A DNA stretch of 64,000 nt from JAQBQB01 sp963846925. Its GTDB lineage: Bacteria > Gemmatimonadota > Gemmatimonadetes > Gemmatimonadales > Gemmatimonadaceae. Position 1 is the stretch's first letter. Each line of letters opens with the position of its first letter. The position numbers were made by a program, and so were the translations under genes. Below, one piece after another: positions 40,871 to 50,414 of this stretch. A model generated the notes under the pieces. The model did not search any database and was not told the origin of the DNA. It was given only the letters and a program-made list of their open reading frames with translations. Location of the stretch: the NCBI GenBank assembly GCA_963846925.1, contig CAWJXW010000003.1, positions 1-64,000 of the forward strand, written 5' to 3'.

Positions 40871-42991
40871 ATGTCAGCCCCTGCCCGCGTTCACGAGCGA
40901 GTCGACCGGCCACCCACGCCGCCATTCACGCCGGTCCTCGTGCCTGCCACACCGTCCGACTCCGCCGGCGCGGCGCTCAGGCTCGCCAGCTACACGGGAC
41001 TCATCCTGTTCTTCGAGCTGGCGTGGATCAGATACACGTCGGGCTACGTCCGTGTATTCGGGTTCTATCAGAATTTCGTTCTCATCGCGACGTTCCTCGG
41101 CATGGGCGTCGGTCTGCTCCGCGCTTCATCGGCGCCCCGCTTGAAGTGGCTGCTGCCGCCCGCCGCGTTGATGCTGCTGGTTGCCGTCGGGTTGTTCAGC
41201 GCGGCGCGCATCGCGGTGCCCGATGACAAGAACGAGTTCATCTGGGGCATCTTCGGAAACGGCGGCACGAAATCGATTCCGCTGATCCTCGTCGTCGCGG
41301 CGCTGTTCTCCCTCATCGCGCTCTTCTTCGTACCACTCGGCGCGCTTGCCGGCGAGCAATTCCGCAAGATGCCGCCGCTCAAGGCGTACGCCGCGGACAT
41401 CGCCGGCAGCCTCGCCGGAATCTTGGCGTTCGGCGTTCTGAGCTCGCTGCGCCAGCCGCCGATCGTCTGGCTCGCCGTGGGCTTCGCCGCGCTCGTGCTC
41501 GCGTCGATCCGCGATCGGCGGTTCGTGCTGGCGGTGGGAGCGGTCGGCGCCGCGTCGCTCATGCTCGCGTCGTGGACGAGCCGAGTGAAGCCGGAGTTCT
41601 GGTCGCCGTACTACCGAATCAATCTGCTGCGGCGCGACGACGGCGGATTCACGCTGATGGTGAACGGGTCGCTCCACCAGATCATGCTGCCGCTCGACCC
41701 CGAGCATGCCGCGATCCGGGGATCATACGTGAGCGCGGTGCTCCCGGCGTACGTGCGCCCGTATCGCTACGCCGCCCGTCTCGACACGGCGCTCGTCGTC
41801 GGCGCGGGAACGGGCAACGACCTCGCGCTCCTGCTGCAGAACGGCGCGAAGTACATCGACGCGGTGGAGATCGATCCGGCGATCGCCGACATCGGCGCGG
41901 CCGGGCATCCCAAGCAGCCGTATTCGGATCCGCGCGTCCATCGGCACATCAACGACGCCCGCGCGTTTCTTCGCACGACGCCGCGCCACTACAACGTGAT
42001 CGTCTTCGGCACGCTCGACAGCCAGACGCTCTTGTCGGGGATGAGCTCCGTTCGGCTGGACAACTACGTCTACACGGTCGAGTCGTTCAAGTCGGCGCGC
42101 AGCCGTCTCGCGCCCGACGGGACGCTCATCGCGTACCACATGTCCGCGAATGCGTCGATTGCCGCGAAGCTGTACCAGATGATCGGCGACGCGTTCGGCG
42201 AGCCGCCTGGGGTTTTCTACGAGAACGACTACTTGTTCGACCTCACGTTCGTCGCGGGGCACGGTGCGCACGACGTGCCGGCGGCGTCCCCGGGTGTGAT
42301 GAGGGACCTCACCCAGCATACCGAGCGCCCTCACGACGACTGGCCGTATCTCTACCTGACCGGCCGCACGATCCCGATGCACTACATCGTGGCGCTCGGC
42401 GTGCTGCTGCTGATCACAGGGCTCTTTATGGGCGTCGGGGCGCGCCAATCATTGACCGGCGGCCGGTGGGATGCGGCGATGTTCTTCATGGGCGCCGGCT
42501 TTCTGCTCGTCGAGACGAAGAGCGTCACCGAGATGTCGCTTCTGTTCGGGTCGACGTGGACCGTGAACCTCATGGTCTTCGCGGCGATCCTTCTCATGGT
42601 GTTGATCGCCAACGTGGTCGTCCAGCGCCGCGAGCCGAAGAGCACGCGTCCGCTCTTCTTGGCGCTGTTTGCGACGCTGGCCATCGCCTATGTGATCCCG
42701 GCGAGCGCGCTGCTTCCGCTGGGAACCGCGGCGCAGTGGGGCGCGGGCGCGCTGATGGTCGCCCTGCCGATTCTGTTCGCGTCGCTGATCTTCTCGACGC
42801 TGCTGTCGCGGCGAGGCGACGCCGCGCGCGCGCTCGCCTACAACCTCCTCGGCGCGATCCTCGGCGGCGTGCTGGAGTACAGCGCGATGGCGCTGGGGAT
42901 CAAGGCGATGTACATCCTCGCTGCCGTACTGTACGCAGGGGCGGCGGTGTACGCGATGCGAGAAGAGCCGGTGCTGAGGGCGGCTGCCTAG
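40871..42991 (+). CDS. membrane-embedded spermidine-synthase-like methyltransferase-fold protein
   Basis: 706 aa. About seven membrane helices (residues ~35-235), then a soluble SpeE-like domain with an S-adenosyl-binding loop VVGAGTGND near 310 and AVEIDP, then five or six more helices (from ~500). This helix-SpeE-helix layout is common in environmental bacteria and annotated only by similarity to spermidine synthase. The aminopropyl-transfer residues are not evident, so the reaction is uncertain. A short proline-rich cytosolic leader precedes helix 1. Confidence 0.8.
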   Translation: MSAPARVHERVDRPPTPPFTPVLVPATPSDSAGAALRLASYTGLILFFELAWIRYTSGYVRVFGFYQNFVLIATFLGMGVGLLRASSAPRLKWLLPPAALMLLVAVGLFSAARIAVPDDKNEFIWGIFGNGGTKSIPLILVVAALFSLIALFFVPLGALAGEQFRKMPPLKAYAADIAGSLAGILAFGVLSSLRQPPIVWLAVGFAALVLASIRDRRFVLAVGAVGAASLMLASWTSRVKPEFWSPYYRINLLRRDDGGFTLMVNGSLHQIMLPLDPEHAAIRGSYVSAVLPAYVRPYRYAARLDTALVVGAGTGNDLALLLQNGAKYIDAVEIDPAIADIGAAGHPKQPYSDPRVHRHINDARAFLRTTPRHYNVIVFGTLDSQTLLSGMSSVRLDNYVYTVESFKSARSRLAPDGTLIAYHMSANASIAAKLYQMIGDAFGEPPGVFYENDYLFDLTFVAGHGAHDVPAASPGVMRDLTQHTERPHDDWPYLYLTGRTIPMHYIVALGVLLLITGLFMGVGARQSLTGGRWDAAMFFMGAGFLLVETKSVTEMSLLFGSTWTVNLMVFAAILLMVLIANVVVQRREPKSTRPLFLALFATLAIAYVIPASALLPLGTAAQWGAGALMVALPILFASLIFSTLLSRRGDAARALAYNLLGAILGGVLEYSAMALGIKAMYILAAVLYAGAAVYAMREEPVLRAAA

Positions 42992-42996
42992 GCCGA

Positions 42997-43545
42997 CTAC
43001 TTCGGCAGCGGAGCGCCGCGGGCAACCCAGCCGTTGATCTTGTCCAGGCCCACGAAGCGAGTCAATTCGCGCTCGGGACCCACCTGGAGCATCCGGGTGT
43101 CGTCCGAACGAACGGTGCGCTCCAGGAGAATCAGCTGCGGAATCGGCGAGTCGGAGACGCGACCGTCGTTCACGCCGAGGTAGCGGACCACGGCGGAGTT
43201 GGTCCAGTTCCCGCCGACGCTCACCTCGTCGAACGCGCCGAGGCGCGACAGGTGGCGGATGCCGCCTTCGACGGACGGCTCGATCGATACGCCCCGTGTG
43301 ATGAGTCCACGTCCGGACGACGCTGTCTGCCGACGCAGGGCGATGCCCATGTCGCTGAGCACCTGTGCCATGCCGGTCACGGAGTCGGTGCCGACCGAGC
43401 CGACGTAGACCGCGATGACCTCCCTGACCTCCACGGCCCCCGGTGCCGCCGCCGGTCGGGTCGCCGCGTTGAAGGTATGCACCGAGGCGATGAGCGCTCC
43501 CGCGCTTAGGAGACTGGCCAGACCCACTCTTATCGCGTGACGCAC
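42997..43545 (-). CDS. exported protein, unknown function
   Basis: 182 aa with GTG start and a signal peptide-like N-terminus (SLLSAGALIASVHTF). The mature part contains VEVREVIAVYVGS and a domain ending ARGAPLPK. I recognise no family. Start context is weak. It converges on the spermidine-synthase-like gene, leaving 5 bp between stops. Confidence 0.55.
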   Translation of the reverse strand: MRHAIRVGLASLLSAGALIASVHTFNAATRPAAAPGAVEVREVIAVYVGSVGTDSVTGMAQVLSDMGIALRRQTASSGRGLITRGVSIEPSVEGGIRHLSRLGAFDEVSVGGNWTNSAVVRYLGVNDGRVSDSPIPQLILLERTVRSDDTRMLQVGPERELTRFVGLDKINGWVARGAPLPK

Positions 43546-43615
43546 CGGGCCCCCCGGATCGGATACAGCTCGATCTTACCGCGGCCATCCCAGGTGTGCC
43601 AGGGCCCCAAATGCG

Positions 43616-44170
43616 CTAGGCCGACGGTGGCGTCGCTGGCATCTTCTCGCTCGACGGCGGCACGAGGCCGTTCATGCGCAGGTACACGACGATGTTGCCG
43701 TAATGCTCCCACGTGTGCCAGAGGTTCCAATTCAAGTACGAGAATTTGGACCGCCCTTTCATGCCTGAGGATGGTTCGAGGCTCGTCGCGTCGGTCATCG
43801 CGTCGTACGCGGCATCGCAGTAGGCGAACGCATCCTTGAGGGCGACGACGAGATCCGCCTTCTTTGACAGTCGGCTCTCGATGTCCGTGTAAGGAGCCTT
43901 GCGCTGCTCACCCTTGGCGGCGGAGCAGAGGTTGTATTGGTCGTCGGCGACATGGGCGACCTGCTGCGCGAATGTTCGTACGTCAGGTGACGGCCGAAAG
44001 CCGTACTTATCCTCGGGCAGCTTTTCGGCGGCGCGAACGAAGTAGTCGCGCACGCTGCGGTAGTCGCGTCGGATGTCGGACGTAAACGGGTTCGGGGGCG
44101 CCGACTGCGCGGAGGCGCGCCACCCCCCGCTGAGCGCAAGCACGAGTCCACATGCGAACAAGCCGTTCAT
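43616..44170 (-). CDS. exported DinB-family protein
   Basis: 184 aa with a signal peptide (cleavage near WRASAQS), then a DinB-type four-helix bundle: DIRRDYRSVRDYFVRAAEKLPEDKYGFRP, VAHVADDQYNLCSA and WHTWEHYGNIVVYLRMNGLVPPSS. Histidines in AHVADDQ and EHYGN are at the positions of the metal-binding triad. DinB-like proteins bind Ni or Zn in thiol-dependent chemistry; export is common in the subgroup ending LVPPSS. The start ATG 44170 is chosen so that the signal peptide begins directly. Confidence 0.84.
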   Translation of the reverse strand: MNGLFACGLVLALSGGWRASAQSAPPNPFTSDIRRDYRSVRDYFVRAAEKLPEDKYGFRPSPDVRTFAQQVAHVADDQYNLCSAAKGEQRKAPYTDIESRLSKKADLVVALKDAFAYCDAAYDAMTDATSLEPSSGMKGRSKFSYLNWNLWHTWEHYGNIVVYLRMNGLVPPSSEKMPATPPSA

Positions 44171-44295
44171 ACGGAGTGCCTCGCTGCCCGGTGGAAACAT
44201 TTCACACGAAAGCCCGCCATTCGCGGTTCGGCAAGCGGAGGCGTGTTAGCGAATTGAAAGAGAAACGCGAGCGCTGAGTCCGTCCCTCCGGGTAC

Positions 44296-44898
44296 TCAGC
44301 GGAAGGAGAACGACAGGCGGGCGCTGACCCCATTCCCACGCGGTGTGATCTCGAGGCGCGACATCTTCGTGTCAACCGGCGTCCACGCTGATGTCCCGGT
44401 ACTCGCGCCGATGCCGATCCCGAGAAGCCCTCCTACGATCGCCCCGAGGCTCGCCAACACCCCGGCTGGGCTGACGTAGTCTTCCGCTCTGTTGCGCCGG
44501 GAGCCGCCGGCGAGATAGCCGAGGGCTGCACCTGCCGCGGCACCAGACGCTGTTCCCAAGAAGAGCCCCTCGAAGGCGTGCGAACTTCCACCTGTCCGCA
44601 CTTCGACGCCGCTGACCGTAGCGATCGGCAGGGCAATCGTCTCGTGTTGGTTGATCTGCGGGTCCGACATCCAGGGCTCGGCGTGCTGGATCGTGATCGA
44701 GTCAGGAGTGACGGATACCACCCGACCGACCAGAACCAATCTGCCTCCGTCCGTCGCCAAACGAACCCACGAACCGGGTGTCAGCGCCCCGGTTTGCGCG
44801 TTCGCCAACTCTGTGGCGCCCATAGAAAGTCCCAGGGCGAGGCAGGCCACACCGGCGACTCGAACCAAGCGCGACCCTGCGTGTAAGACTTCCCTCAT
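44296..44898 (-). CDS. exported protein with glycine-zipper segment
   Basis: 200 aa with a signal peptide (cleavage after ELANAQT). The N-terminal mature part, SWVRLATDGGRLVLVGRVVSV, is a small beta-barrel-like domain. Then a Gly/Ala-rich membrane-like segment follows (LFLGTASGAAAGAALGYLAGG and SLGAIVGGLLGIGIGAS), a glycine zipper as seen in surface antigen or pore-like proteins. Function unknown. The gene stands alone with its own short leader region. Confidence 0.62.
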   Translation of the reverse strand: MREVLHAGSRLVRVAGVACLALGLSMGATELANAQTGALTPGSWVRLATDGGRLVLVGRVVSVTPDSITIQHAEPWMSDPQINQHETIALPIATVSGVEVRTGGSSHAFEGLFLGTASGAAAGAALGYLAGGSRRNRAEDYVSPAGVLASLGAIVGGLLGIGIGASTGTSAWTPVDTKMSRLEITPRGNGVSARLSFSFR

Positions 44899-44995
44899 GA
44901 TGACCTCCAGGAATGGTGGGTGCAGCTACCCTACATCCCCGGAGGTCCGCCATCGATACGTCAGCCTACGTAGGTCGATGCGCCAAGCGACGCAG

Positions 44996-45442
44996 CTACC
45001 ACCACCTCGAAGCCGACGCGATCGCCCAGGGATCAGCCGGCACCTTGGCCATCTTCGCCCAAGCCGTGATGAACAATGCCAGAAGACACAAGTCCACCGC
45101 TCCGCCGACGAGCACGGCGGGCGATTGTACTCGGCCGCCGGTGAACAGGATGACGACGGCCGCGGGGTAGAGAAGCTTCTCGAGGAAGATGGCGGGGAAG
45201 AGCGGCTGGTAGCGCACCGGATCTTCGGAGATGATGAGATAGGCGATCTGCCATGCAACCACGACCCCGATGAACCCGTAATAGAATTCCGGGTGCGTGA
45301 TCGCCGGCGGCTGCACGCGGTTGATGACGCCCTCGGAGAAATACAGCGGCACGATCTCGACGAGGCCCACGAAAGCGGCGAGTCGGAATACGAGCCGCGA
45401 AAATCGGATGCTTGGATGCAGCGAGCTCACATACTCGTTCAT
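44996..45442 (-). CDS. small integral membrane protein, unknown function
   Basis: 148 aa with four predicted helices (for example LVFRLAAFVGLVEIVPLYF, YYGFIGVVVAWQIAYLII and LEKLLYPAAVVILFTGG). GGAGGT sits 9 bases ahead of the ATG at 45442. No catalytic motif is visible and I know no function for it. Its start overlaps the presumed start region of the divergent S41 gene. Confidence 0.65.
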   Translation of the reverse strand: MNEYVSSLHPSIRFSRLVFRLAAFVGLVEIVPLYFSEGVINRVQPPAITHPEFYYGFIGVVVAWQIAYLIISEDPVRYQPLFPAIFLEKLLYPAAVVILFTGGRVQSPAVLVGGAVDLCLLALFITAWAKMAKVPADPWAIASASRWW

Positions 45443-45447
45443 GGTCG

Positions 45448-46995
45448 ATGCACCTCCAGGTGAATTTGTACGCGAAATGCCGGCATGACCGGCCGGGGCT
45501 GACCGGCCCCGCTACTGAGGCTTACGCCTTTCGGTCCGCCAAGCGGACGCGCTGGCGCTGGACCGGTGTCGCCGCGGCGGTGCTCGCATGCTCGCCGTTC
45601 CGGGTACCTCCGCCTCCGCCTCTGCCACAGTCCACCATCGGCGGCACGATCACGCGTGCGAATGCGATGGCTGACGTCGACACGATGATGCGCACGCTGG
45701 AGGACGTGCACCCCGACCTCTATGCCGAGCGATCGCGCGAGTCCGTTGCCGCGGCGAGGGACCGATTGGTGGCCGCGTTGCCGCCGTCGATGAGCCGAGG
45801 CGAGCTGTGGCAACGTCTCGCGCCGCTGGTCGCGTCGTTCGGCGACGGACACACGAGCGTCTATCTGCCTGGGGAAGAAGCTGCGCGAATGCAGTCTGCC
45901 GGGGCGCTCGTGTTCCCACCATCGGTTGTCCAGGATGACGATGGGCACCTGGTCATTTCGGCGCCGATCATCCGTGACGCCGCGATCGAGGCCGGCGATC
46001 GCGTCATGTCGGTCAACCGGATGAACGCGGACTCGCTCGTCCGCGCATGGACGGCCGAGGTCAGCGGGGAGAGCGAGCGATTCCGCGTGGCGAACGTGAC
46101 CGGTCGATTTCGAGACCTCCTCCTGATTCACTCGATCGGCGCGCCGTACACTTTGGAGGTCCACCGACCGGATGGAGCGCGACACACCGTTGCCCTCGCG
46201 GGGATGACCCAGGACTCCCTGCGCGCGATCGTCGCGCGCGGTACGCGCGGCCGTACCGCGACCCCGAATTTCACGTACACGACGCTCTCGCCAGGCGTGG
46301 GATACATGAACTTCCGCTCGATGGCCGGCGAGCCATCCGTATTCAGCAAGGACGTCGCCGACATGTTCCGTCACGTCGCGGCTGATTCCGTGAGCACGCT
46401 CATCGTCGATCTGAGAGGCAACGGGGGCGGCGATTCACGGTTGGGCGACGCGTTGCTGAGCCACATCACCACCATGCCCTACCGCATGTCGGCGTCGAAA
46501 CAGTGGAAGATGAGCGCGGAATATCGGGCGTACCTCAAGACGTTCGTTCACGGGCCGCTGAGGTGGATTCCCGTGTGGAATTTCTTCCCACTCGGACGAC
46601 AGCTGTTTCACGGACCTGACGGCAAGGTCGTGGACTTTTCGGAGCACGAAGTGGGGCATCCAGCCGCGGAGCCGTTTTTCACCGGCAACGTTTGCGTGTT
46701 GATCGGACGCCAGACCTTCTCGAGCGCCGTGGACCTCGCCGACGCGATCAAGACCTACCACCTCGCGACGCTCGTCGGCGAGGAGACGGGCGGGCGGCCG
46801 AATGGCTTCGGCGAGGCCTACATCTTTCGGCTACCGAAGTCGCAGCTCGCCGTCTCTGTGTCCTCGGCGAGATTCGTCCGTGCGAGCGGCGACACCTCGG
46901 ATCACCGAGGCGTCGTCCCCGACATCGCCGCCGGCCCGTCCGAGCTGGCGGCGTCCACGCTCTCGATCCAGGCTCGCAACTGCTCGAAGCTCTGA
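45448..46995 (+). CDS. S41-family C-terminal-processing-like protease
   Basis: About 515 aa. The first ~30 codons (MHLQVNLYAKCRHDR...) are a poor leader. A hydrophobic stretch WTGVAAAVLAC with a lipobox-like Cys suggests the real start lies a little downstream or is shifted by an indel; a 6-bp stem hairpin at 45494-45511 lies in this questionable part. The catalytic domain has VSTLIVDLRGNGGGDSR and LIGRQTFSSAVDLADAIKTYHLATLVGEETGGRPN, with the Ser nucleophile and the Lys region of S41. A PDZ-like segment is hinted at IIRDAAIEAGDRVMSVN. Its end overlaps the converging propeller gene by 94 bp. Confidence 0.8.
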   Translation: MHLQVNLYAKCRHDRPGLTGPATEAYAFRSAKRTRWRWTGVAAAVLACSPFRVPPPPPLPQSTIGGTITRANAMADVDTMMRTLEDVHPDLYAERSRESVAAARDRLVAALPPSMSRGELWQRLAPLVASFGDGHTSVYLPGEEAARMQSAGALVFPPSVVQDDDGHLVISAPIIRDAAIEAGDRVMSVNRMNADSLVRAWTAEVSGESERFRVANVTGRFRDLLLIHSIGAPYTLEVHRPDGARHTVALAGMTQDSLRAIVARGTRGRTATPNFTYTTLSPGVGYMNFRSMAGEPSVFSKDVADMFRHVAADSVSTLIVDLRGNGGGDSRLGDALLSHITTMPYRMSASKQWKMSAEYRAYLKTFVHGPLRWIPVWNFFPLGRQLFHGPDGKVVDFSEHEVGHPAAEPFFTGNVCVLIGRQTFSSAVDLADAIKTYHLATLVGEETGGRPNGFGEAYIFRLPKSQLAVSVSSARFVRASGDTSDHRGVVPDIAAGPSELAASTLSIQARNCSKL

Positions 46996-48245
46996 GCGCC
47001 GAGCTTCTTGTCGACGAGTAGCCCGTCGCGGAAGAGAAGGGTCGTCGGCATCTGGTTTCGCGCCTCGGTGAGCGCCAGGCCCCTCGAGGACAACGGAACG
47101 CGCGGCACGCTCGTCTGAAACGCGTTCCACTGCCGCGTGATCTCGCTCTCGGAGCTTCCCGGATCGGCGGCGGCGGCGATCGAGACGTCGGCGTGCGCGA
47201 AGAAGTCGCGGGCGTGGTCGAGGTTCGTGAACGCTTCCTGGCTGTGCGCGCTCCACGGCGCCCAGATCATCACCACGTTCACGCGGTGGCCGGGCCGCGC
47301 CGCAGTCTGGAAGATGTCCTCCCACGTGCGGCGATGCGGCAGCGGCTCGGCGACCGCGGGAAGCGGTTGCGCCGGAACGTCGAGCACGTTGCTGGCCATC
47401 ATGAAGCCGCGGTAGTCCGGACCGTCGTAGCGGAAGCAGAGACGGCCGTCCTTCGTCCAGCTCGGAAAGAGCGCGGATCCTGAGAGACTCGGCAGCGTTC
47501 GAATCGTGTGCTGCTGCAGGTCGACGATCTGAATGTTGTATCCGGACCCCTGCGGCTTGAGCGAATGGAAGGCGATGTAGCGGCCGTCCCAGGAGAAGTC
47601 CGCCTTCGCGCCCTTGATGCCGGTGTCGAAGATGTCGTCGCAGTTGTCGAGTCCGCGCACGACGATGTTGCCGTCGACGAACGTCGTGATGCGCTTGCCG
47701 TCCTTCGAGATCAGCGGACGCTCGCCGGTGCCGATCTTGTCGCACGCCTTGACCTTCGAGATCGGCAGCACCGCTTTGCCGCCGTCGAGGTAGTAGTAGT
47801 TGCTGGCGATCGTCAGGATGAGATCCTTGCCGTCACGCTGCGCCCAGCTGTAGTAGTCGCCGAGGCCGGGCGGGGCGACGTTGCGGGCGGTCGTTCCCGA
47901 GCGCGTGTCGCGAATCGAGACGCTCGGGCCGCCCGAGTAGATGATCCTCGTTCCGTCGATCGACCAATACGCGTCGATGCCGTCCTCGGTGAAGAGAATC
48001 TTCTTCGTCGCGAGGTCGACCATCGTTTCAGCGGTCTTGATCCCGTTGGGATGGCGTGCGTCGCTCTTCTCCGACGCGTACACCAGCGTGCGCCCGTCGG
48101 GCGAGATGCGCGCGTACGCGAAGACGCCCTCTTTCGGCTTGAGCGTGTAGAGCCGCGTATACTGCGGCCCCGATGACGGAGCCCGCGAGCCGAGGAGAGC
48201 TACGGCGGGGAGCGCGGCGAGAAGGGCGGGGAAGGGGGGGCGCAT
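46902..48245 (-). CDS. exported WD40/TolB-like propeller fused to a thioredoxin-like domain without redox cysteines
   Basis: 447 aa. A signal sequence is followed by a TolB-like propeller (repeats such as YARISPDGRTLVYAS, DAYWSIDGTRIIYSG, PLISKDGKRITTF) over residues ~30-290. The last ~125 residues match a thioredoxin fold: VNVVMIWAPWSAHSQEAF, with the cis-Pro segment MPTTLLFRDG downstream. Where active thioredoxins have WCxxC, this has W-S-A-H-S, so no disulfide chemistry is expected. It probably acts as a binding domain. It lies 26 bp after the propeller gene upstream on the same strand. Confidence 0.78.
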   Translation of the reverse strand: MRPPFPALLAALPAVALLGSRAPSSGPQYTRLYTLKPKEGVFAYARISPDGRTLVYASEKSDARHPNGIKTAETMVDLATKKILFTEDGIDAYWSIDGTRIIYSGGPSVSIRDTRSGTTARNVAPPGLGDYYSWAQRDGKDLILTIASNYYYLDGGKAVLPISKVKACDKIGTGERPLISKDGKRITTFVDGNIVVRGLDNCDDIFDTGIKGAKADFSWDGRYIAFHSLKPQGSGYNIQIVDLQQHTIRTLPSLSGSALFPSWTKDGRLCFRYDGPDYRGFMMASNVLDVPAQPLPAVAEPLPHRRTWEDIFQTAARPGHRVNVVMIWAPWSAHSQEAFTNLDHARDFFAHADVSIAAAADPGSSESEITRQWNAFQTSVPRVPLSSRGLALTEARNQMPTTLLFRDGLLVDKKLGAQSFEQLRAWIESVDAASSDGPAAMSGTTPR

Positions 48246-48271
48246 TTAGGGAACTCTGGTGAGAAGGCCGG

Positions 48272-50197
48272 CTACTGCCGGCCGTTGGTTCGAAGCGACG
48301 AGAGGTCCATCGTGTACACCCTGGGCGTCGTGAGGTCGTTCGTCACGTACGTCACCGTTCGCCCGTCCGGCGAGAGGGACAGCTCGCCGGTGAACGAGGA
48401 GATGGGGATGGTGAACAGTTTTCTAATCGCCTTCGTGTCGAGCGCCACCGCGTAGACCCCGATGTCCCGTTCTTCCTGCCACGGCAGCGCCATGACGACC
48501 ACCTGTGAACCGTCCGGCATCATGCGCAGCCCGGTCGGACCGCTGAGCGTCGAGAACGGAAGGTCGATCGTTGCTCGGTTGGAACCGTCCGGAGACACGA
48601 CCTCGATCGCGTCCAGGTCGCCGTCGTTCGTGCGGGCTCTCCTGAATGCGAGTCTGGCCGCTCGATTGGATGTGGTCGGATACGGTGGGACATAACGCCC
48701 CGGGCCCTTCAGCAGCGAAGTCTCAACCGAGTCACCATCGAGGGCGAGGCGCTTGAGCTCACCAGCGACGTAGATCAGCGCCGTCTTGGAGTCCAGCGCA
48801 AACGCCAGATTCGGGGCCGGCCCGAGCACGAACTCACGGAGCGTGCGCGACGCGCCGTTCAGTTCAATTCTTTGAAAGGACGCATGCCGTGTCGCGCCGG
48901 CGCCGATCGTCGCGGAGAGGACGAGTCCCTGCGAATCGGGTTGCCAGACGAGCAGCGCTCCGGTGAAACGGACCGTCGCGAGGCGCTGCACCTTGCCCGT
49001 CGCCACTTCGACCGTGGTCACGTATCGGTCGGCGTTGGGCAGACCGCCGATGTACGCGATCCACCGCTGGTCGGGCGACCACGTGCTCGCGTTGGCAAAG
49101 CGGTCTGGAAGGTCGATCGACGTGCGCGGTGTGCCGTCGGAGCGATTGAGCCGAAGTTGGCATGCGGACGGCGAGCATCGAATCGACGAGATCATCGTGC
49201 CGTCGGGCGACCAGGTTGCCTCGGTGATCGGTTCGACCGAGTCGTCGAGCAACTGACGGGAGCTGTCGGCGATCGAGTAGCTGCGCATCCGGCGTACGTC
49301 GCCGCGGTCGGAGAACAGGAGCGTCGAGCCGTTCACCCATCCTTCCGCCGTCTGGCGCGGAACGAGCGGGAATGACCCGAGCTGCTTTCCAGTTGTGTCG
49401 GCGACGATCATGCGACCTGGAAACCCGCCTTCCGCGTAGGCGAGCAGAGAACCGTCGGCCGAGAGTCCCGGCCATGCGCCGGTGACTTTGGGTGCGATCG
49501 TCGACTGACTCTTTCCGTCGACCGTGACGCGGTGGATGCTCCCCGTCGTCTGCTTGAACTCCTCGTGGAGCGGCAGACAGCTCCATTCCGGATCGCACGC
49601 CACCGGCGGATTGACGCCGTAGTACAGCGAGCGGCCGTCCGGGGACCATCTGATGTTGCTCACGCTCGCGCGCATGAACGGAACGACGACGCGCTCCGGT
49701 CCGCCGCTCACGGGGACGATCACGACACCTTGACCTACGCCGACGGAGTCGTCGGCGGCGAAGGCGAGCCATTTTCCATCGACGGAAATCGCCGGAGTAT
49801 CGCCCTGCCGCTCGCTGGCGCGCCGGGCCGGCCCGGTCGCCCCACCGGTGCGCGCGTCGAGCGGAAGGACCCACACGTGCTGGTCGGCGGATCCTTCGGT
49901 GGTTCGCTTGAAGGCCAGCGCGTTGCCGGCGGCCGAAACGGTGAGATCCCACGCCTCGCCGTCAGCGAGGCGGATGTTGCGTTTATCGGCGCGATCGTAC
50001 ATCCAGATCGCGCGCGCCGAGTCGCCGTAGTAGACGCGACGGGCGTCGGGTGTGAGGACCATCTGCGTGACGCGGACGTCGCCCGGCAGAACGTCGGTGA
50101 GCCGCGTTTGCTGGGGGGGAGGAGGCGGCGAGGTCGCCGGCGCCTGCGCCGCGAGCGACGCCGACGCAATCGCGAGCAGTACCACGTGACGCATCAT
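48272..50197 (-). CDS. exported TolB/WD40-like beta-propeller protein
   Basis: 641 aa with a signal peptide (cleavage after SLAAQA) and a Pro-rich linker. The rest is a series of PD40-type blades with motifs WSPDGRSLYYG, TWSPDGTMISSI, TWSPDQRWIAYIG and LSPDGRTVTYV. No catalytic domain is joined, unlike prolyl-oligopeptidase-type propellers. It probably binds peptides or other ligands outside the membrane. The adjacent downstream gene encodes a related propeller with a thioredoxin-like domain, so they may form a pair. Confidence 0.78.
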   Translation of the reverse strand: MMRHVVLLAIASASLAAQAPATSPPPPPQQTRLTDVLPGDVRVTQMVLTPDARRVYYGDSARAIWMYDRADKRNIRLADGEAWDLTVSAAGNALAFKRTTEGSADQHVWVLPLDARTGGATGPARRASERQGDTPAISVDGKWLAFAADDSVGVGQGVVIVPVSGGPERVVVPFMRASVSNIRWSPDGRSLYYGVNPPVACDPEWSCLPLHEEFKQTTGSIHRVTVDGKSQSTIAPKVTGAWPGLSADGSLLAYAEGGFPGRMIVADTTGKQLGSFPLVPRQTAEGWVNGSTLLFSDRGDVRRMRSYSIADSSRQLLDDSVEPITEATWSPDGTMISSIRCSPSACQLRLNRSDGTPRTSIDLPDRFANASTWSPDQRWIAYIGGLPNADRYVTTVEVATGKVQRLATVRFTGALLVWQPDSQGLVLSATIGAGATRHASFQRIELNGASRTLREFVLGPAPNLAFALDSKTALIYVAGELKRLALDGDSVETSLLKGPGRYVPPYPTTSNRAARLAFRRARTNDGDLDAIEVVSPDGSNRATIDLPFSTLSGPTGLRMMPDGSQVVVMALPWQEERDIGVYAVALDTKAIRKLFTIPISSFTGELSLSPDGRTVTYVTNDLTTPRVYTMDLSSLRTNGRQ

Positions 50198-50414
50198 GAA
50201 CAGCTTGCTCCGCGAAGTGGTCCGACCAATATCAGCGCTTTCTGAAATACGCGCCAGCTAGTCGCCGGCGGACGAACAGCGCCGAATGTGTCGCGCGAGC
50301 ATCAGAATCGTTGACGCTCCGGCTGGCTTGACGATCGGGGCGGTCTCGAAACGCCGAGAAGCCGCTTGGTCCCCCTCAGCACGGTAGTCGCGACGCGCGG
50401 CCGCGCGACGAACC

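Noticed and set aside
41572..43509. Open plus-strand frame of ~645 codons overlapping the spermidine-synthase-like gene
   Set aside because: Arg-rich shadow in another frame of a clear membrane protein; no start signal or recognisable domain.
43546..43730. Minus-strand fragment with WHTWDGRG, similar to the DinB segment WHTWEHYG just upstream
   Set aside because: Too short to tell a duplicated remnant from chance.
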